Positions 14,701 to 29,700 of a DNA stretch of 64,000 nucleotides are shown piece after piece; position 1 is the first letter of the stretch, and each line of letters opens with the position of its first letter. A program made the translations under genes and the position numbers. The DNA is from Aplectana chamaeleonis. Taxonomy: Eukaryota > Nematoda > Chromadorea > Rhabditida > Cosmocercidae. The notes under the pieces were generated by a model. That model had not been told where the DNA came from and searched no databases. It worked only from the letters and a program-made list of their open reading frames with translations. The stretch covers positions 186,001 through 250,000 of the forward strand of contig JAPDOI010000291.1 in assembly GCA_029168955.1 (NCBI GenBank), written 5' to 3'.

Positions 14701-17700
14701 CGCTCCCAGCGGAGTCCCACACACATTTCTCGACGCTCGGCGCACTCACTTTTGGGTCCAACACACTTTATCGGCGCTCGGCGCACTCCTGTTGGTACCG
14801 TACACTTTATACGGCGCTCGGCACTCCAAGTTGGGTCCAACACACTTTCTCGGCGCCAGAAGCACCCCCAGTGGGATCCAACACACTTTTCTCGGCGCTC
14901 GGCGCGCTCCCAGTTGGGTCCAACACACTTTTCCCGGCGCTCGGCGCACTCCCATTTGGGTCCCACACACTTTTCACGGCGCTCGGCACTTTCCCAGTTG
15001 GGTCCAACACACTTTTCCCGGCGCTGTGCGCACTCCCACTTGGGTCCAACACACTTTTCTCGGTGCTCAGCGCACTCCTAGTTGGGTCCAACACACTTTT
15101 CCCGGCGCTCGACGCACTCCCATTTAGGCCCCACACACTTTTCACGGCGCTCGGCACTTTCCCAGTTGGGTCCGACACACTTTTCCCGGCGCTATGCGCA
15201 CTCCCAGTTGAGTCCTACACAATTTCTCCGGCACTCGACGGTTTACCAGCTGGGTCCCACACACTTTCTCCGGCGCTCGGCGCAGTCCTATTTGGGTCCA
15301 ACTCACTTTTTCCGGCGCTCGGCGCACTCCCAGTTGGGTCCGACACACTTTTCTCGGCGCTCCGCACACTCCCAGTTGGGTCCAACACACTTCCGGCGCT
15401 CTGCGCACTCACACTTGGGTCCAATACACTTTTCTCGCCGCTCGGGGCACTCCCAGTTGGGTCCGACACATTTTTCCCGTCCCGTACACTTTCTCCGGCG
15501 CTCAGCGCTCTCCACGTTGGGTCCAACACACTTTTCTCGGCGCTCGGTGCACTCCCGGTTGGTTCCCACACACTTTTCTCCGCGCCAGGAGCACCCGCAG
15601 TTGGGTTCCACACACTTTTCCCGGCGCTCGGCGCACTCACATTTGGGTCCCGTACACTTTCGCCGGCGCTCGGCGCACTCCCAGTTGGGTCCCACACACT
15701 TTTCCCGGCGCTCGGCGCACTCACATTTGGGTCCAGCACACATTTCTCGGCGCTCGGCGCCTTCCCAGCTGGGACCCACACACTTTTCCCGGCGCTCGGC
15801 GCACTCACTTTTGGGTCCCACACGCTTTTCTCGAAGCTCGGAGCACTCCTAGTTGGGTCCAACTCACTTTTCCCGGCGCTCGGCGCACTCCCATTTGGGT
15901 CCCGTACACTTTTCCCGGCGCTCGGCGCACTCACATTTGGGTCCAACACACATTTATCGGCGCTCGGCGCACTCCCAGTTGGGTCCCACACACTTTCTTC
16001 GGCGCTCGGCGCGCTCCTAGTTGGGTCCAACACACTTTTCTTGGCGCTCGGCGCACTCACTTTTGGGTCCCACACACTTTTCCCGGCGCTCGGCGCACTC
16101 CCAGTTGGGTCCCGTACACTTTCGCCGGCGCTCAGCGCACTCCTAGTTGGATCCATCACACTTTTCTCGGCGCTCCGCGCACTCCCAGTTGGGTCGTACA
16201 CACTTTCTCGGCGCTCGGCGCGCTCCCAGTTGGGTCCAACACACTTTTCCCGGCGCTCGGCGCACTCCCATTTGGGTCCCACACACTTTTCACGGCGCTC
16301 GGCACTTTCCCAGTTGGGTCCAACACACTTTTCCCGGCGCTCGGCGCACTCCCATTTGGGTCCCGTACACTTTTCCCGGCGCTCGGCGCACTCACATTTG
16401 GGTCCAACACACATTTATCGGCGCTCGGCGCACTCCCAGTTGGGTCCCACACACTTTTCCCGGCGCTCGGCGAACTCACAGTGGAGTCCCACACACTTTT
16501 CTCGACGCTCGGCGCACTCACTTTTGGGTCCAACACACATTTATCGGCGATCGGCGCACTCCCTGTTGGTACCGTACACTTTATACGGCGCTGAGTGCAC
16601 TCCAAGTTGGGTCCAACACACTTTTCTCGTCGCCAGAAGCACCCCCAGTTGGGTCCAACACACTTTTCTCGGCGCTCGGCGCGCTCCCAGTTGGGTCCAA
16701 CACACTTTTCCCGGCGCTCGGCGCACTCCCATTTGGGTCCCACACACTTTTCACGGCGCTCGGCACTTTCCCAGTTGGGTCCAACACACTTTTCCCGGCG
16801 CTGTGCGCACTCCCACTTGGGTCCCTCACACTTTTCCCGACGCTCGGCGCACTCACCTTTGGGTCCAACACACATTTAGCCGCGCTCGGCGCACTCCCAG
16901 TTGGGTCCCACACACTTTTCCCGGCGCTCGGCGAACTCACAGTTGGGTCCCACACACTTTTCCGGCGCTCGGCGCACTCACTTTGGGTCCAACACACTTT
17001 ATCGGCGCTCGGCGCACTCCCTGTTGGGTCCGTACACTTTCTCGGCGCTCAGCGCACTTCTAGTTGGGTCCAACACACTTTTCTCGCCGCTCTGCGCACT
17101 CCCAGTTGGGTCCAACACACTTTTCTCGGCGCTCGGCGCACTCCCAGTTGGGTCCCACACACTTTTCTCGACGCTGTGCGCACTCCCACTTGGGTCCAAC
17201 ACACTTTTCTCGGTGCTCAGCGCACTCCTAGTTGGGTCCAACACACTTTTCCCGGCGCTCGACGCACTCCCATTCAGGCCCCACACACTTTTCACGGCGC
17301 TCGGCACTCTCCCAGTTGGGTCCGACACACTTTTCCCGGCGCTATGCGCACTCCCAGTTGGGTCCCATACACTTTCTCCGGCGCTCGGCGCATTCCTATT
17401 TGGGTCCAACTCACTTTTTCCGGCGCTCGGCGCACTCCCAGTTGGGTCCGACACACTTTTCCCGGCGCTCCGCACACTCCCAGTTGGGTCCAACATACTT
17501 TTCCGGCGCTCTGCGCACTCACACTTGGGTCCAATACACTTTTCTCGCCGCTCGGGGCACTCCCAGTTGGGTCCGACACATTTTTCCCGTCCCGTACACT
17601 TTCCCCGGCGCTCAGCGCTCTCCACGTTGGGTCGAACACACTTTTCTCGGCGCTCGGCGCACTCCCGGTTGGTTCCCACACACTTTTCTCCGCGCCAGGA

Positions 17701-20700
17701 GCACCCGCAGTTGGGTTCCACACACTTTTCCCGGCGCTCGGCGCACTCACATTTGGGTCCCGTACACTTTCGCCGGCGCTCGGCGCACTCCCAGTTGGGT
17801 CCCACACACTTTTCCCGGCGCTCGGCGCACTCACATTTGGGTCCAGCACACATTTCTCGGCGCTCGGCGCACTCCCGATTGGGTCCCACACGCTTTCCCG
17901 GCGCTCGGCGCACTCCCGATTGGGTCCAACACACTTTTCCCGGCGCTCGGCGCACTCACATTTGGGTCCCACACACTTTTCTCGGGGCTCGGCGCACTCC
18001 TAGTTGGGTCCAGCACACATTTCTCGGCGCTCGGCGCACTCCTATTTGGGTCCAACTCACTTTTTCCGGCGCTCGGCGCACTCCCATTTGGGTCCCGTAC
18101 ACTTTCTCCGGCGCTCGGCGCACTCCTATTTGGGTCCAACTCACTTTTTCCGGCGCTCGGCGCACTCCCATTTGGGTCCGACACACTTTTCTCGGCGCTC
18201 CGCACACTCCCAGTTGGGTCCAACACACTTTTCCGGCGCTCTGCGCACTCACACTTGGGTCCAATACACTTTTCTCGCCGCTCGGGGCACTCCCAGTTGG
18301 GTCCGACACATTTTTCCCGTCCCGTACACTTTCCCCGGCGCTCAGCGCTCTCCACGTTGGGTCGAACACACTTTTCTCGGCGCTCGGCGCACTCCCGGTT
18401 GGTTCCCACACACTTTTCTCCGCGCCAGGAGCACCCGCAGTTGGGTTCCACACACTTTTCCCGGCGCTCGGCGCACTCACATTTGGGTCCCGTACACTTT
18501 CGCCGGCGCTCGGCGCACTCCCAGTTGGGTCCCACACACTTTTCCCGGCGCTCGGCGCACTCACATTTGGGTCCAACACACATTTATCGGCGCTCGGCGC
18601 ACTCCCAGTTGGGTCCCACACACTTTTCCCGGCGCTCGGCGCACTCCCAGTTGGGTCCCGTACACTTTCTCCGGCGCTCGGCGCACTCCTATTGGGTCCA
18701 ACACACTTTTCCGGCGCTCGGCGCACTCCCATTTGGGTCCCACACACTTTTCACGGCGCTCGGCACTTTCCCAGTTTGGTCCGACACACTTTTCCTGGCG
18801 CTGTGCGCACTCCCAGTTGGGTCCCACACACTTTTCCCGGCGCTCGGCGAACTCACAGTGGAGTCCCACACACTTTTCTCGACGCTCGGCGCACTCACTT
18901 TAGGTCCAACACACATTTATCGGCGCTCGGCGCACTCCCTGTTGGTACCGTACACTTTATACGGCGTTCAGTGCACTCCAAGTTGGGTCCAACACACTTT
19001 TCTCGGCGCCAGAAGCACCCCCAGTTGGGTCCAACACACTTTTCTCGGCGCTCGGCGCGCTCCCAGTTGGGTCCAACACACTTTTCCCGGCGCTCGGCGC
19101 ACTCCCATTTGGGTCCCACACACTTTTCACGGCGCTCAGCGCACTCCTAGTTGGGTCCAACACACTTTTCCCGGCGCTCGACGCACTCCCATTTAGGCCC
19201 CACACACTTTTCACGGCGCTCGGCACTTTCCCAGTTTGGTCCGACACACTTTTCCTGGCGCTGTGCGCACTCCCAGTTGGGTCCCACACACTTTTCCCGG
19301 CGCTCGGCGCACTCCCACTTGGGTCCCATACACTTTCTCCGGCGCTCGGCGCACTCCTATTTGGGTCCAACTCACTTTTTCCGGCGCTCGGCGCACTCCC
19401 AGTTGGGTCCGACACACTTTTCCCGGCGCTCCGCACACTCCCAGTTGGGTCCAACATACTTTTCCGGCGCTCTGCGCACTCACACTTGGGTCCAATACAC
19501 TTTTCTCGCCGCTCGGGGCACTCCCAGTTGGGTCCGACACATTTTTCCCGTCCCGTACACTTTCCCCGGCGCTCAGCGCTCTCCACGTTGGGTCGAACAC
19601 ACTTTTCTCGGCGCTCGGCGCACTCCCGGTTGGTTCCCACACACTTTTCTCCGCGCCAGGAGCACCCGCAGTTGGGTTCCACACACTTTTCCCGGCGCTC
19701 GGCGCACTCACATTTGGGTCCCGTACACTTTCGCCGGCGCTCGGCGCACTCCCAGTTGGGTCCCACACACTTTTCCCGGCGCTCGGCGCACTCACATTTG
19801 GGTCCAGCACACATTTCTCGGCGCTCGGCGCCTTCCCAGTTGGTACCCACACACTTTCCCCGGCGCTCGGCGCACTCCCAGTTGGGTCCCACACTTTCTC
19901 CGGCGCTCGGCGCACTCCTATTTGGGTCCCGTACACTTCCTCCGGCGCTCGGCGCACTCCCAGTTGGGTCCGACACATTTTTCCCGTCCCGTACACTTTC
20001 CCCGGCGCTCAGCGCTCTCCACGTTGGGTCCGACACACTTTTCTCGACGCTCCGCACACTCCCTGTTGGGTCCAACACACGTTTCCGGCGCTCTGCGCAC
20101 TCCCAATTGGGTCCAACACTTTTTTCTCGCCGCTCTGGGCACTCCCAGTTGGGTCCGACACATTTTTCCCGTCCCGTACACTTTCCCCGGCGCTCAGCGC
20201 TCTCCACGTTGGATCAAACACACTTTTCTCGGCGCTCGGCGCACTCACTTTTGGGTCCCACACGCTTTTCTCGAAGCTCGGAGCACTCCTAGTTGGGTCC
20301 AACTCACTTTTCCCGGCGCTCGGCGCACTCCCATTTGGGTCCCGTACACTTTCTCCGGCGCTCGGCGCACTCCTAGTTGGGTCCAACACACATATCTCGC
20401 CGCTCGCCGCACTCCCAGTTGGGTCCGACACACTTTTCTCGGCGCTCCGCACACCCCCAGTTGGGTCCAACACACTTTTCCGGCGCTCTGCGCACTCACA
20501 TTTGGGTCCAATACACTTTTCTCGCCTCTCGGGGCACTCCCAGTTGGGTCCGACACATTTTTCCCGTCCCGTACACTTTCCCCGGCGCTCAGCGCTCTCC
20601 ACGTTGGGTCGAACACACTTTTCTCGGCGCTCGGCGCACTCCCGGTTGGTTCCCACACACTTTTCTCCGCGTCAGGAGCACCCACAGTTGGGTTCCACAC

Positions 20701-23700
20701 ATTTTTCCCGTCGCTCGGCGCACTCACATTTGGGTCCAACATACATTTATCGGCACTCGGCGCACTCCCAGTTGGGTCCCACACACTTTTCCCGGCGCTC
20801 GGCGAACTCACAGTGGAGTCCCACACACTTTTCTCGACGCTCGGCGCACTCACTTTTGGGTCCAACACACATTTATCGGCGATCGGCGCACTCCCTGTTG
20901 GTACCGTACACTTTTCACGGCGCTCGGCACTTTCCCAGTTGGGTCCAACACACTTTTCCCGGCGCTATGCGCACTCCCACTTGGGTCCAACACACTTTTC
21001 TCGGCGCTCAGAGCACTCCAAGTTGGGTCCAACACACTTTTCTGGGCGCCAGAAGCACCCCCAGTTGGGTCCAACACACTTTTCTCGGCGCTCGGCGCGC
21101 TCCCAGTTGGGTCCAACACACTTTTCCCGGCGCTCGGCGCACTCCCATTTGGGTCCCACACACTTTTCACGGCGCTCGGCACTTTCCCAGTTGGGTCCAA
21201 CACACTTTTCCCGGCGCTGTGCGCACTCCCATCTGGGTCCAACACACTTTTCTCGGTGCTCAGCGCACTCCTAGTTGGGTCCAACACACTTTTCCCGGCG
21301 CTCGACGCACTCCCATTTAGGCCCCACACACTTTTCACGGCGCTCGGCACTTTCCCAGTTGGGTCCGACACACTTTTCCCGGCGCTGTGCGCACTCCCAG
21401 TTGGGTCCCACACACTTTCTCCGGCGCTCGGCGCACTCCTATTTGGGTCCAACTCACTTTTTCCGGCGCTCGGCGCACTCCCAGTTGGGTCCGACACACT
21501 TTTCTCGGCGCTCCGCACACTCCCAGTTGGGTCCAACACACTTTTCCGGCGCTCTGCGCACTCACACTTGGGTCCAATACACTTTTCTCGCCGCTCGGGG
21601 CACTCCCAGTTGGGTCCGACACATTTTTCCCGTCCCGTACACTTTCCCCGGCGCTCAGCGCTCTCCACGTTGGGTCGAACACACTTTTCTCGGCGCTCGG
21701 CGCACTCCCGGTTGGTTCCCACACACTTTTCACGGCGCTCGGCTCTTTCCCAGTTGGGTCCGACACACTTTTCCCGGCGCTGTGCGCACTCCCAGTTGGG
21801 TCCAACTCACTTTTTCCGGCGCTCGGCGCACTCCCAGTTGGGACCCACACACTTTTCCCGGCGCTCGGCGCACTCACATTTGGGTCCAACACACATTTAT
21901 CGGCGCTCGGCGCACTCCCAGTTGGGTCCCACACACTTTTCCCGGCGCTCGGCGAACTCACAGTGGAGTCCCACACACTTTTCTCGACGCTCGGCGCACT
22001 CACTTTTGGGTCCAACACACATTTATCGGCGCTCGGCGCACTCCCTCTGGGTACCGTACACTTTATACGGCGCTCAGTGCACTCCAAGTTGGGTCCAACA
22101 CACTTTTCTCGGCGCCAGAAGCACCCCCAGTTGGGTCCAACACACTTTTCTCGGCGCTCGGCGCGCTCCCAGTTGGGTTCAGCACACTTTTCACGGCGCT
22201 TGGCGCACTCCCATTTGGGTCCCACACACTTTTCACGGCGCTCGGCACTTTCCCATTTGGGTCCAACACACATTTCTCGGCGCTCGGCGCCTTCCCAGTT
22301 GGGACCCACACACTTTTCCCTGCGCTCGGCGCACTCCCACTTGGGTCCCGTACACTTTCTCCGGCGCTCGGCGCACTCCTATTTGGGTCCCGTACACTTT
22401 CTCCGGCGCTCGGCGCACTCCCAGTTGGGTCCGACACATTTTTCCCGTCCCGTACACTTTCCCCGGCGCTCAGCGCTCTCCACGTTGGGTCCGACACACT
22501 TTTCTCGACGCTCCGCACACTCCCTGTTGGGTCCAACACACGTTTCCGGCGCTCTGCGCACTCCCAATTGGGTCCAACACTTTTTTCTCGCCGCTCTGGG
22601 CACTCCCAGTTGGGTCCGACACATTTTTCCCGTCCCGTACACTTTCCCCGGCGCTCAGCGCTCTCCACGTTGGATCAAACACACTTTTCTCGGCGCTCGG
22701 CGCACTCACTTTTGGGTCCCACACGCTTTTCTCGAAGCTCGGAGCACTCCTAGTTGGGTCCAACTCACTTTTCCCGGCGCTCGGCGCACTCCCATTTGGG
22801 TCCCGTACACTTTCTCCGGCGCTCGGCGCACTCCCAGTTGGGTCCCACACACTTTTCCCGGCGCTCGGCGCACTCATATTTGGGTCCAGCACACATTTCT
22901 CGGCGCTCGGCGCCTTCCCAGTTGGGACCCACACACTTTTCCCTGCGCTCGGCGCACTCCCACTTGGGTCCCGTACACTTTCTCCGGCGCTCGGCGCACT
23001 CCTATTTGGGTCCCGTACACTTTCTCCGGCGCTCGGCGCACTCCCAGTTGGGTCCGACACATTTTTCCCGTCCCGTACACTTTCCCCGGCGCTCAGCGCT
23101 CTCCACGTTGGGTCCGACACACTTTTCTCGACGCTCCGCACACCCCCTGTTGGGTCCAACACACTTTTCCCTGCGCTCGGCGCACTCCCACTTGGGTCCC
23201 GTACACTTTCTCCGGCGCTCGGCGCACTCCCAGTTGGGTCCCACACACTTTTCCCGGCGCTCGGCGCACTCATATTTGGGTCCAGCACACATTTCTCGGC
23301 GCTCGGCGCCTTCCCAGTTGGGACCCACACACTTTTCCCTGCGCTCGGCGCACTCCCACTTGGGTCCCGTACACTTTCTCCGGCGCTCGGCGCACTCCCA
23401 CTTGGGTCCCGTACACTTTCTCCGGCGCTCGGCGCACTCCTATTTGGGTCCCGTACACTTTCTCCGGCGCTCGGCGCACTCCCAGTTGGGTCCCACACAC
23501 TTTTCCCGGCGCTCGGCGCACTCCTAGTTGGGTCCAACACACATATCTCGCCGCTCGCCGCACTCCCGGTTGGGTCCGACACACTTTTCTCGGCGCTCCG
23601 CACACTCCCAGTTGGGTCCAACACACTTTTCCGGCGCTCTGCGCACTCACATTTGGGTCCAATACACTTTTCTCGCCCCTCGGGGCACTCCCAGTTGGGT

Positions 23701-26700
23701 CCGACACATTTTTCCCGTCCCGTACACTTTCCCCGGCGCTCAGCGCTCTCCACGTTGGGTCGAACACACTTTTCTCGGCGCTCGGCGCACTCCCGGTTGG
23801 TTCCCACACACTTTTCTCCGCGCCAGGAGCACCCGCAGTTGGGTTCCACACACTTTTCCCGGCGCTCGGCGCACTCACATTTGGGTCCCGTACACTTTCG
23901 CCGGCGCTCGGCGCACTCCCAGTTGGGTCCCACACACTTTTCCCGGCGCTCGGCGCACTCACATTTGGGTCCAGCACACATTTCTCGGCGCTCGGCGCCT
24001 TCCCAGTTGGGACCCACACACTTTCCCCGGCGCTCGGCGCACTCCCAGTTGGGTCCCACACACTTTTCCCGGCGCTCGGCGCACTCCCACTTGGGTCCCG
24101 TACACTTCCTCCGGCGCTCGGCGCACTCTCAGTTGGGTCCGACACATTTTTCCCGTCCCGTACACTTTCCCCGGCGCTCAGCGCTCTCCACGTTGGGTCC
24201 GACACACTTTTCACGGCGCTCGGCGCGCTCCCAGTTGGGTCCAACACACTTTTCCAGGCGCTGTGCGCACTCCCACTTGGGTCCCGTACACTTTCTCCGG
24301 CGCTCGGCGCACTCCAGTTGGGTCCCACACACTTTTCCCGGCGCTCGGCGCACTCATATTTGGGTCCAGCACACATTTCTCGGCGCTCGGCGCCTTCCCA
24401 GTTGGGTCCCACACACTTTTCCCGGCGCTCGGCGCACTCCCATTTGGGTCCCGTACACTTTCTCCGGCGCTCGGCGCACTCCAGTTGGGTCCGTACACTT
24501 TCTCCGGCGCTCGGCGCACTCCTATTTGGGTCCCGTACACTTTCTCCGGCGCTCGGCGCACTCCCAGTTGGGTCCCACACACTTTTCCCGGCGCTCGGCG
24601 CACTCCTAGTTGGGTCCAACACACATATCTCGCCGCTCGCCGCACTCCCGGTTGGGTCCGACACACTTTTCTCGGCGCTCCGCACACTCCCAGTTGGGTC
24701 CAACACACTTTTCCGGCGCTCTGCGCACTCACATTTGGGTCCAATACACTTTTCTCGCCCCTCGGGGCACTCCCAGTTGGGTCCGACACATTTTTCCCGT
24801 CCCGTACACTTTCCCCGGCGCTCAGCGCTCTCCACGTTGGGTCGAACACACTTTTCTCGGCGCTCGGCGCACTCCCGGTTGGTTCCCACACACTTTTCTC
24901 CGCGCCAGGAGCACCCGCAGTTGGGTTCCACACACTTTTCCCGGCGCTCGGCGCACTCACATTTGGGTCCCGTACACTTTCGCCGGCGCTCGGCGCACTC
25001 CCAGTTGGGTCCCACACACTTTTCCCGGCGCTCGGCGCACTCATATTTGGGTCCAGCACACATTTCTCGGCGCTCGGCGCCTTCCCAGTTGGGACCCACA
25101 CACTTTTCCCTGCGCTCGGCGCACTCCCACTTGGGTCCCGTACACTTTCTCCGGCGCTCGGCGCACTCCTATTTGGGTCCCGTACACTTTCTCCGGCGCT
25201 CGGCGCACTCCCAGTTGGGTCCGACACATTTTTCCCGTCCCGTACACTTTCCCCGGCGCTCAGCGCTCTCCACGTTGGGTCCGACACACTTTTCTCGACG
25301 CTCCGCACACTCCCTGTTGGGTCCAACACACGTTTCCGGCGCTCTGCGCACTCCCAATTGGGTCCAACACTTTTTTCTCGCCGCTCTGGGCACTCCCAGT
25401 TGGGTCCGACACATTTTTCCCGTCCCGTACACTTTCCCCGGCGCTCGACGCACTCCCATTTAGGCCCCACACACTTTTCACGGCGCTCGGCGCACTCACA
25501 TTTGGGTCCAGCACACATTTCTCGGCGCTCGGCACACTCCCAGTTGGGTCCAACACACTTTTCCCGGCGCTCGGCGCACTCCCACTTGGGTCCCGTACAC
25601 TTCCTCCGGCGCTCGGCGCACTCCTATTTGGGTCCAACTCACTTTTCTCGGCGCTCGGCGCGCTCCCAGTTGGGTCCAACGCACTTTTCCCGGCGCTCCG
25701 CACACTCCCAGTTGGGTCCAACACACTTTTCCGGCGCTCTGCGCACTCACACTTGGGTCCAATACACTTTTCTCGCCGCTCGGGGCACTCCCAGTTGGGT
25801 CCGACACATTTTTCCCGTCCCGTACACTTTCCCCGGCGCTCAGCGCTCTCCACGTTGGGTCGAACACACTTTTCTCGGCGCTCGGCGCACTCCCGGTTGG
25901 TTCCCACACACTTTTCTCCGCGCCAGGAGCACCCGCAGTTGGGTTCCACACACTTTTCCCGGCGCTCGGCGCACTCACATTTGGGTCCAACACACATTTA
26001 TCGGCGCTCGGCGCACTCCCAGTTGGGTCCCACACACTTTTCCCGGCGCTCGGCGAACTCACAGTGGAGTCCCACACACTTTTCTCGACGCTCGGCGCAC
26101 TCACTTTTGGGTCCAACACACATTTATCGGCGATCGGCGCACTCCCTGTTGGTACCGTACACTTTGTACGGCGCTCGGCACTTTCCCAGTTGGGTCCAAC
26201 ACACTTTTCCGGCGCTCGGCGCACTCCCAGTTGGGTCCAACACACTTTTCTCGGCGCTGAGTGCACTCCAAGTTGGGTCCAACACACTTTTCTCGTCGCC
26301 AGAAGCACCCCCAGTTGGGTCCAACACACTTTTCTCGGCGCTCGGCGCGCTCCCAGTTGGGTCCAACACACTTTTCCCGGCGCTCGGCGCACTCCCATTT
26401 GGGTCCCACACACTTTTCACGGCGCTCGGCACTTTCCCAGTTGGGTCCAACACACTTTTCCCGGCGCTGTGCGCACTCCCACTTGGGTCCAACACACTTT
26501 TCTCGGCGCTCAGTGCACTCCAAGTTGGGTCCAACACACTTTTCTCGGCGCTCGGCGCACTGCCGCTCGGGTCCAACACACTTTTCTCGGCGCTCGGCGC
26601 GCTCCCAGTTGGGTCCAACACACTTTTCCCGGCGCTCGGCGCACTCCCATTTGGGTCCCACACACTTTTCACGGCGCTCGGCACTTTCCCAGTTGGGTCC

Positions 26701-29700
26701 AACACACTTTTCCCGGCGCTGTGCGCACTCCCACTTGGGTCCCTCACACTTTTCCCGACGCTCGGCGCACTCACCTTTGGGTCCAACACACATTTAGCCG
26801 CGCTCGGCGCACTCCCAGTTGGGTCCCACACACTTTTCCCGGCGCTCGGCGAACTCACAGTGGAGTCCCACACACTTTTCTCGACGCTCGGCGCACTCAC
26901 TTTTGGGTCCAACACACATTTATCGGCGCTCGGCGCACTCCCTGTTGGTACCGTACACTTTATACGGCGCTCAGTGCACTCCAAGTTGGGTCCAACACAC
27001 TTTTCTCGGCGCCAGAAGCACCCCCAGTTGGGTCCAACACACTTTTCTCGGCGCTCGGCGCGCTCCCAGTTGGGTCCAACACACTTTTCCCGCCGCTCGG
27101 CGCACTCCCATTTGGGTCCCACACACTTTTCACGGCGCTCGGCACTTTCCCAGTTGGGTCCAACACACTTTTCCCGGCGCTGTGCGCACTCCCACTTGGT
27201 TCCAACACACTTTTCCCGGCGCTCGACGCACTCCCATTTAGGCCCCACACACTTTTCACGGCGCTCGGCGCACTCCCACTTGGGTCCCATACACTTTCTC
27301 CGGCGCTCGGCGCACTCCTATTTGGGTCCAACTCACTTTTTCCGGCGCTCGGCGCACCCCAGTTGGGTCCTACACACTTTTCCGGCGCTCTGCGCACTCA
27401 CACTTGGGTCCAATACACTTTTCTCGCCGCTCGGGGCACTCCCAGTTGGGTCCGACACATTTTTCCCGTCCCGTACACTTTTACCGGCGCTCGGCGCCCT
27501 CCCATTTGGGTCCCACACACTTTTCACGGCGCTCGGCACTTTCCCAGTTGGGTCCAACACACTTTCCCCGGCGCTGTGCGCACTCCCACTTGGGTCCAAC
27601 ACACTTTTCTCGGTGCTCAGCGCACTCCTAGTTGGGTCCAACACACTTTTCCCGGCGCTCGACGCACTCCCATTTAGGCCCCACACACTTTTCACGGCGC
27701 TCGGCACTCTCCCAGTTTGGTCCGACACACTTTTCCCGGCGCTGTGCGCACTCCCAGTTGGGTCCCACACACTTTTCCCGGCGCTCGGCGCACTCCCACT
27801 TGGGTCCCATACACTTTCTCCGGCGCTCGGCGCACTCCTATTTGGGTCCAACTCACTTTTTCCGGCGCTCGGCGCACCCCAGTTGGGTCCTACACACTTT
27901 TCCCGGCGCTCCGCACACTCCCAGTTGGGTCCAACACACTTTTCCGGCGCTCTGCGCACTCACACTTGGGTCCAATACACTTTTCTCGCCGCTCGCCGCA
28001 CTCCCAGTTGGGTCCGACACACTTTCTCGGCGCTCCGCACACTCCCAGTTGGGTCCAACACACTTTTCCGGCGCTCTGCGCACTCACATTTGGGTCCAAT
28101 ACACTTTTCTCACCGCTCGGGGCACTCCCAGTTGGGTCCGACACATTTTTCCCGTCCCGTACACTTTCCCCGGCGCTCAGCGCTCTCCACGTTGGGTCGA
28201 ACACACTTTTCTCGGCGCTCGGCGCACTCCCGGTTGGTTCCCACACACTTTTCTCCGCGCCAGGAGCACCCACAGTTGGGTCCCACACACTTTTCCCGTC
28301 GCTCGGCGCACTCACATTTGGGTCCAACACACATTCATCGGCACTCGGCGCACTCCCAGTTGGGTCCCACACACTTTTCCCGGCGCTCGGCGAACTCACA
28401 GTGGAGTCCCACACACTTTTCTCGACGCTCGGCGCACTCACTTTTGGGTCCAACACACATTTATCGGCGATCGGCGCACTCCCTGTTGGTACCGTACACT
28501 TTTCACGGCGCTCGGCACTTTCCCAGTTGGGTCCAACACACTTTTCCCGGCGCTGTGCGCACTCCCACTTGGGTCCAACACACTTTTCTCGGCGCTCAGT
28601 GCACTCCAAGTTGGGTCCAACACACTTTTCTCGGCGCCAGAAGCACCCCCAGTGGGATCCAACACACTTTTCTCGGCGCTCGGCGCGCTCCCAGTTGGGT
28701 CCAACACACTTTTCCCGGCGCTCGGCGCACTCCCATTTGGGTCCCACACACTTTTCACGGCGCTCGGCACTTTCCCAGTTGGGTCCAACACACTTTTCCC
28801 GGCGCTGTGCGCACTCCCACTTGGGTCCAACACACTTTTCTCGGTGCTCAGCGCACTCCTAGTTGGGTCCAACACACTTTTCCCGGCGCTCGACGCACTC
28901 CCATTTAGGCCCCACACACTTTTCACGGCGCTCGGCACTTTCCCAGTTGGGTCCGACACACTTTTCCCGGCGCTATGCGCACTCCCAGTTGGGTCCCATA
29001 CACTTTCTCCGGCGCTCGGCGCATTCCTATTTGGGTCCAACTCACTTTTTCCGGCGCTCGGCGCACTCCCAGTTGGGTCCGACACACTTTTCTCGGCGCT
29101 CCGCACACTCCCAGTTGGGTCCAACACACTTTTCCGGCGCTCTGCGCACTCACACTTGGGTCCAATACACTTTTCTCGCCGCTCGGGGCACTCCCAGTTG
29201 GGTCCGACACATTTTTCCGTCCCGTACACTTTCCCCGGCGCTCAGCGCTCTCCACATTGGGTCGAACACACTTTTCTCGGCGCTCGGCGCACTCCCGGTT
29301 GGTTCCACACACTTTTCACGGCGCTCGGCGCACCCGCAGTTGGGTCCGACACACTTTTCCCGGCGCTGTGCGCACTCCCAGTTGGGTCCAACTCACTTTT
29401 TCCGGCGCTCGGCGCACTCCCAGTTGGGACCCACACACTTTTCCCGGCGCTCGGCGCACTCACATTTGGGTCCAACACACATTTATCGGCGCTCGGCGCA
29501 CTCCCAGTTGGGTCCCACACACTTTTCCCGGCGCTCGGCGAACTCACAGTGGAGTCCCACACACTTTTCTCGACGCTCGGCGCACTCACTTTTGGGTCCC
29601 ATACACTTTCTCCGGCGCTCGGCGCACTCCTATTTGGGTCCAACTCACTTTTTCCGGCGCTCGGCGCACCCCAGTTGGGTCCGACACACTTTTCCCGGCG

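Noticed and set aside
7182..17063. 3,293-codon open frame and similar long frames in 1-39,722
   Set aside because: Entirely 14-residue periodic satellite translation; comparable frames exist on both strands; no promoter, splice or domain evidence.
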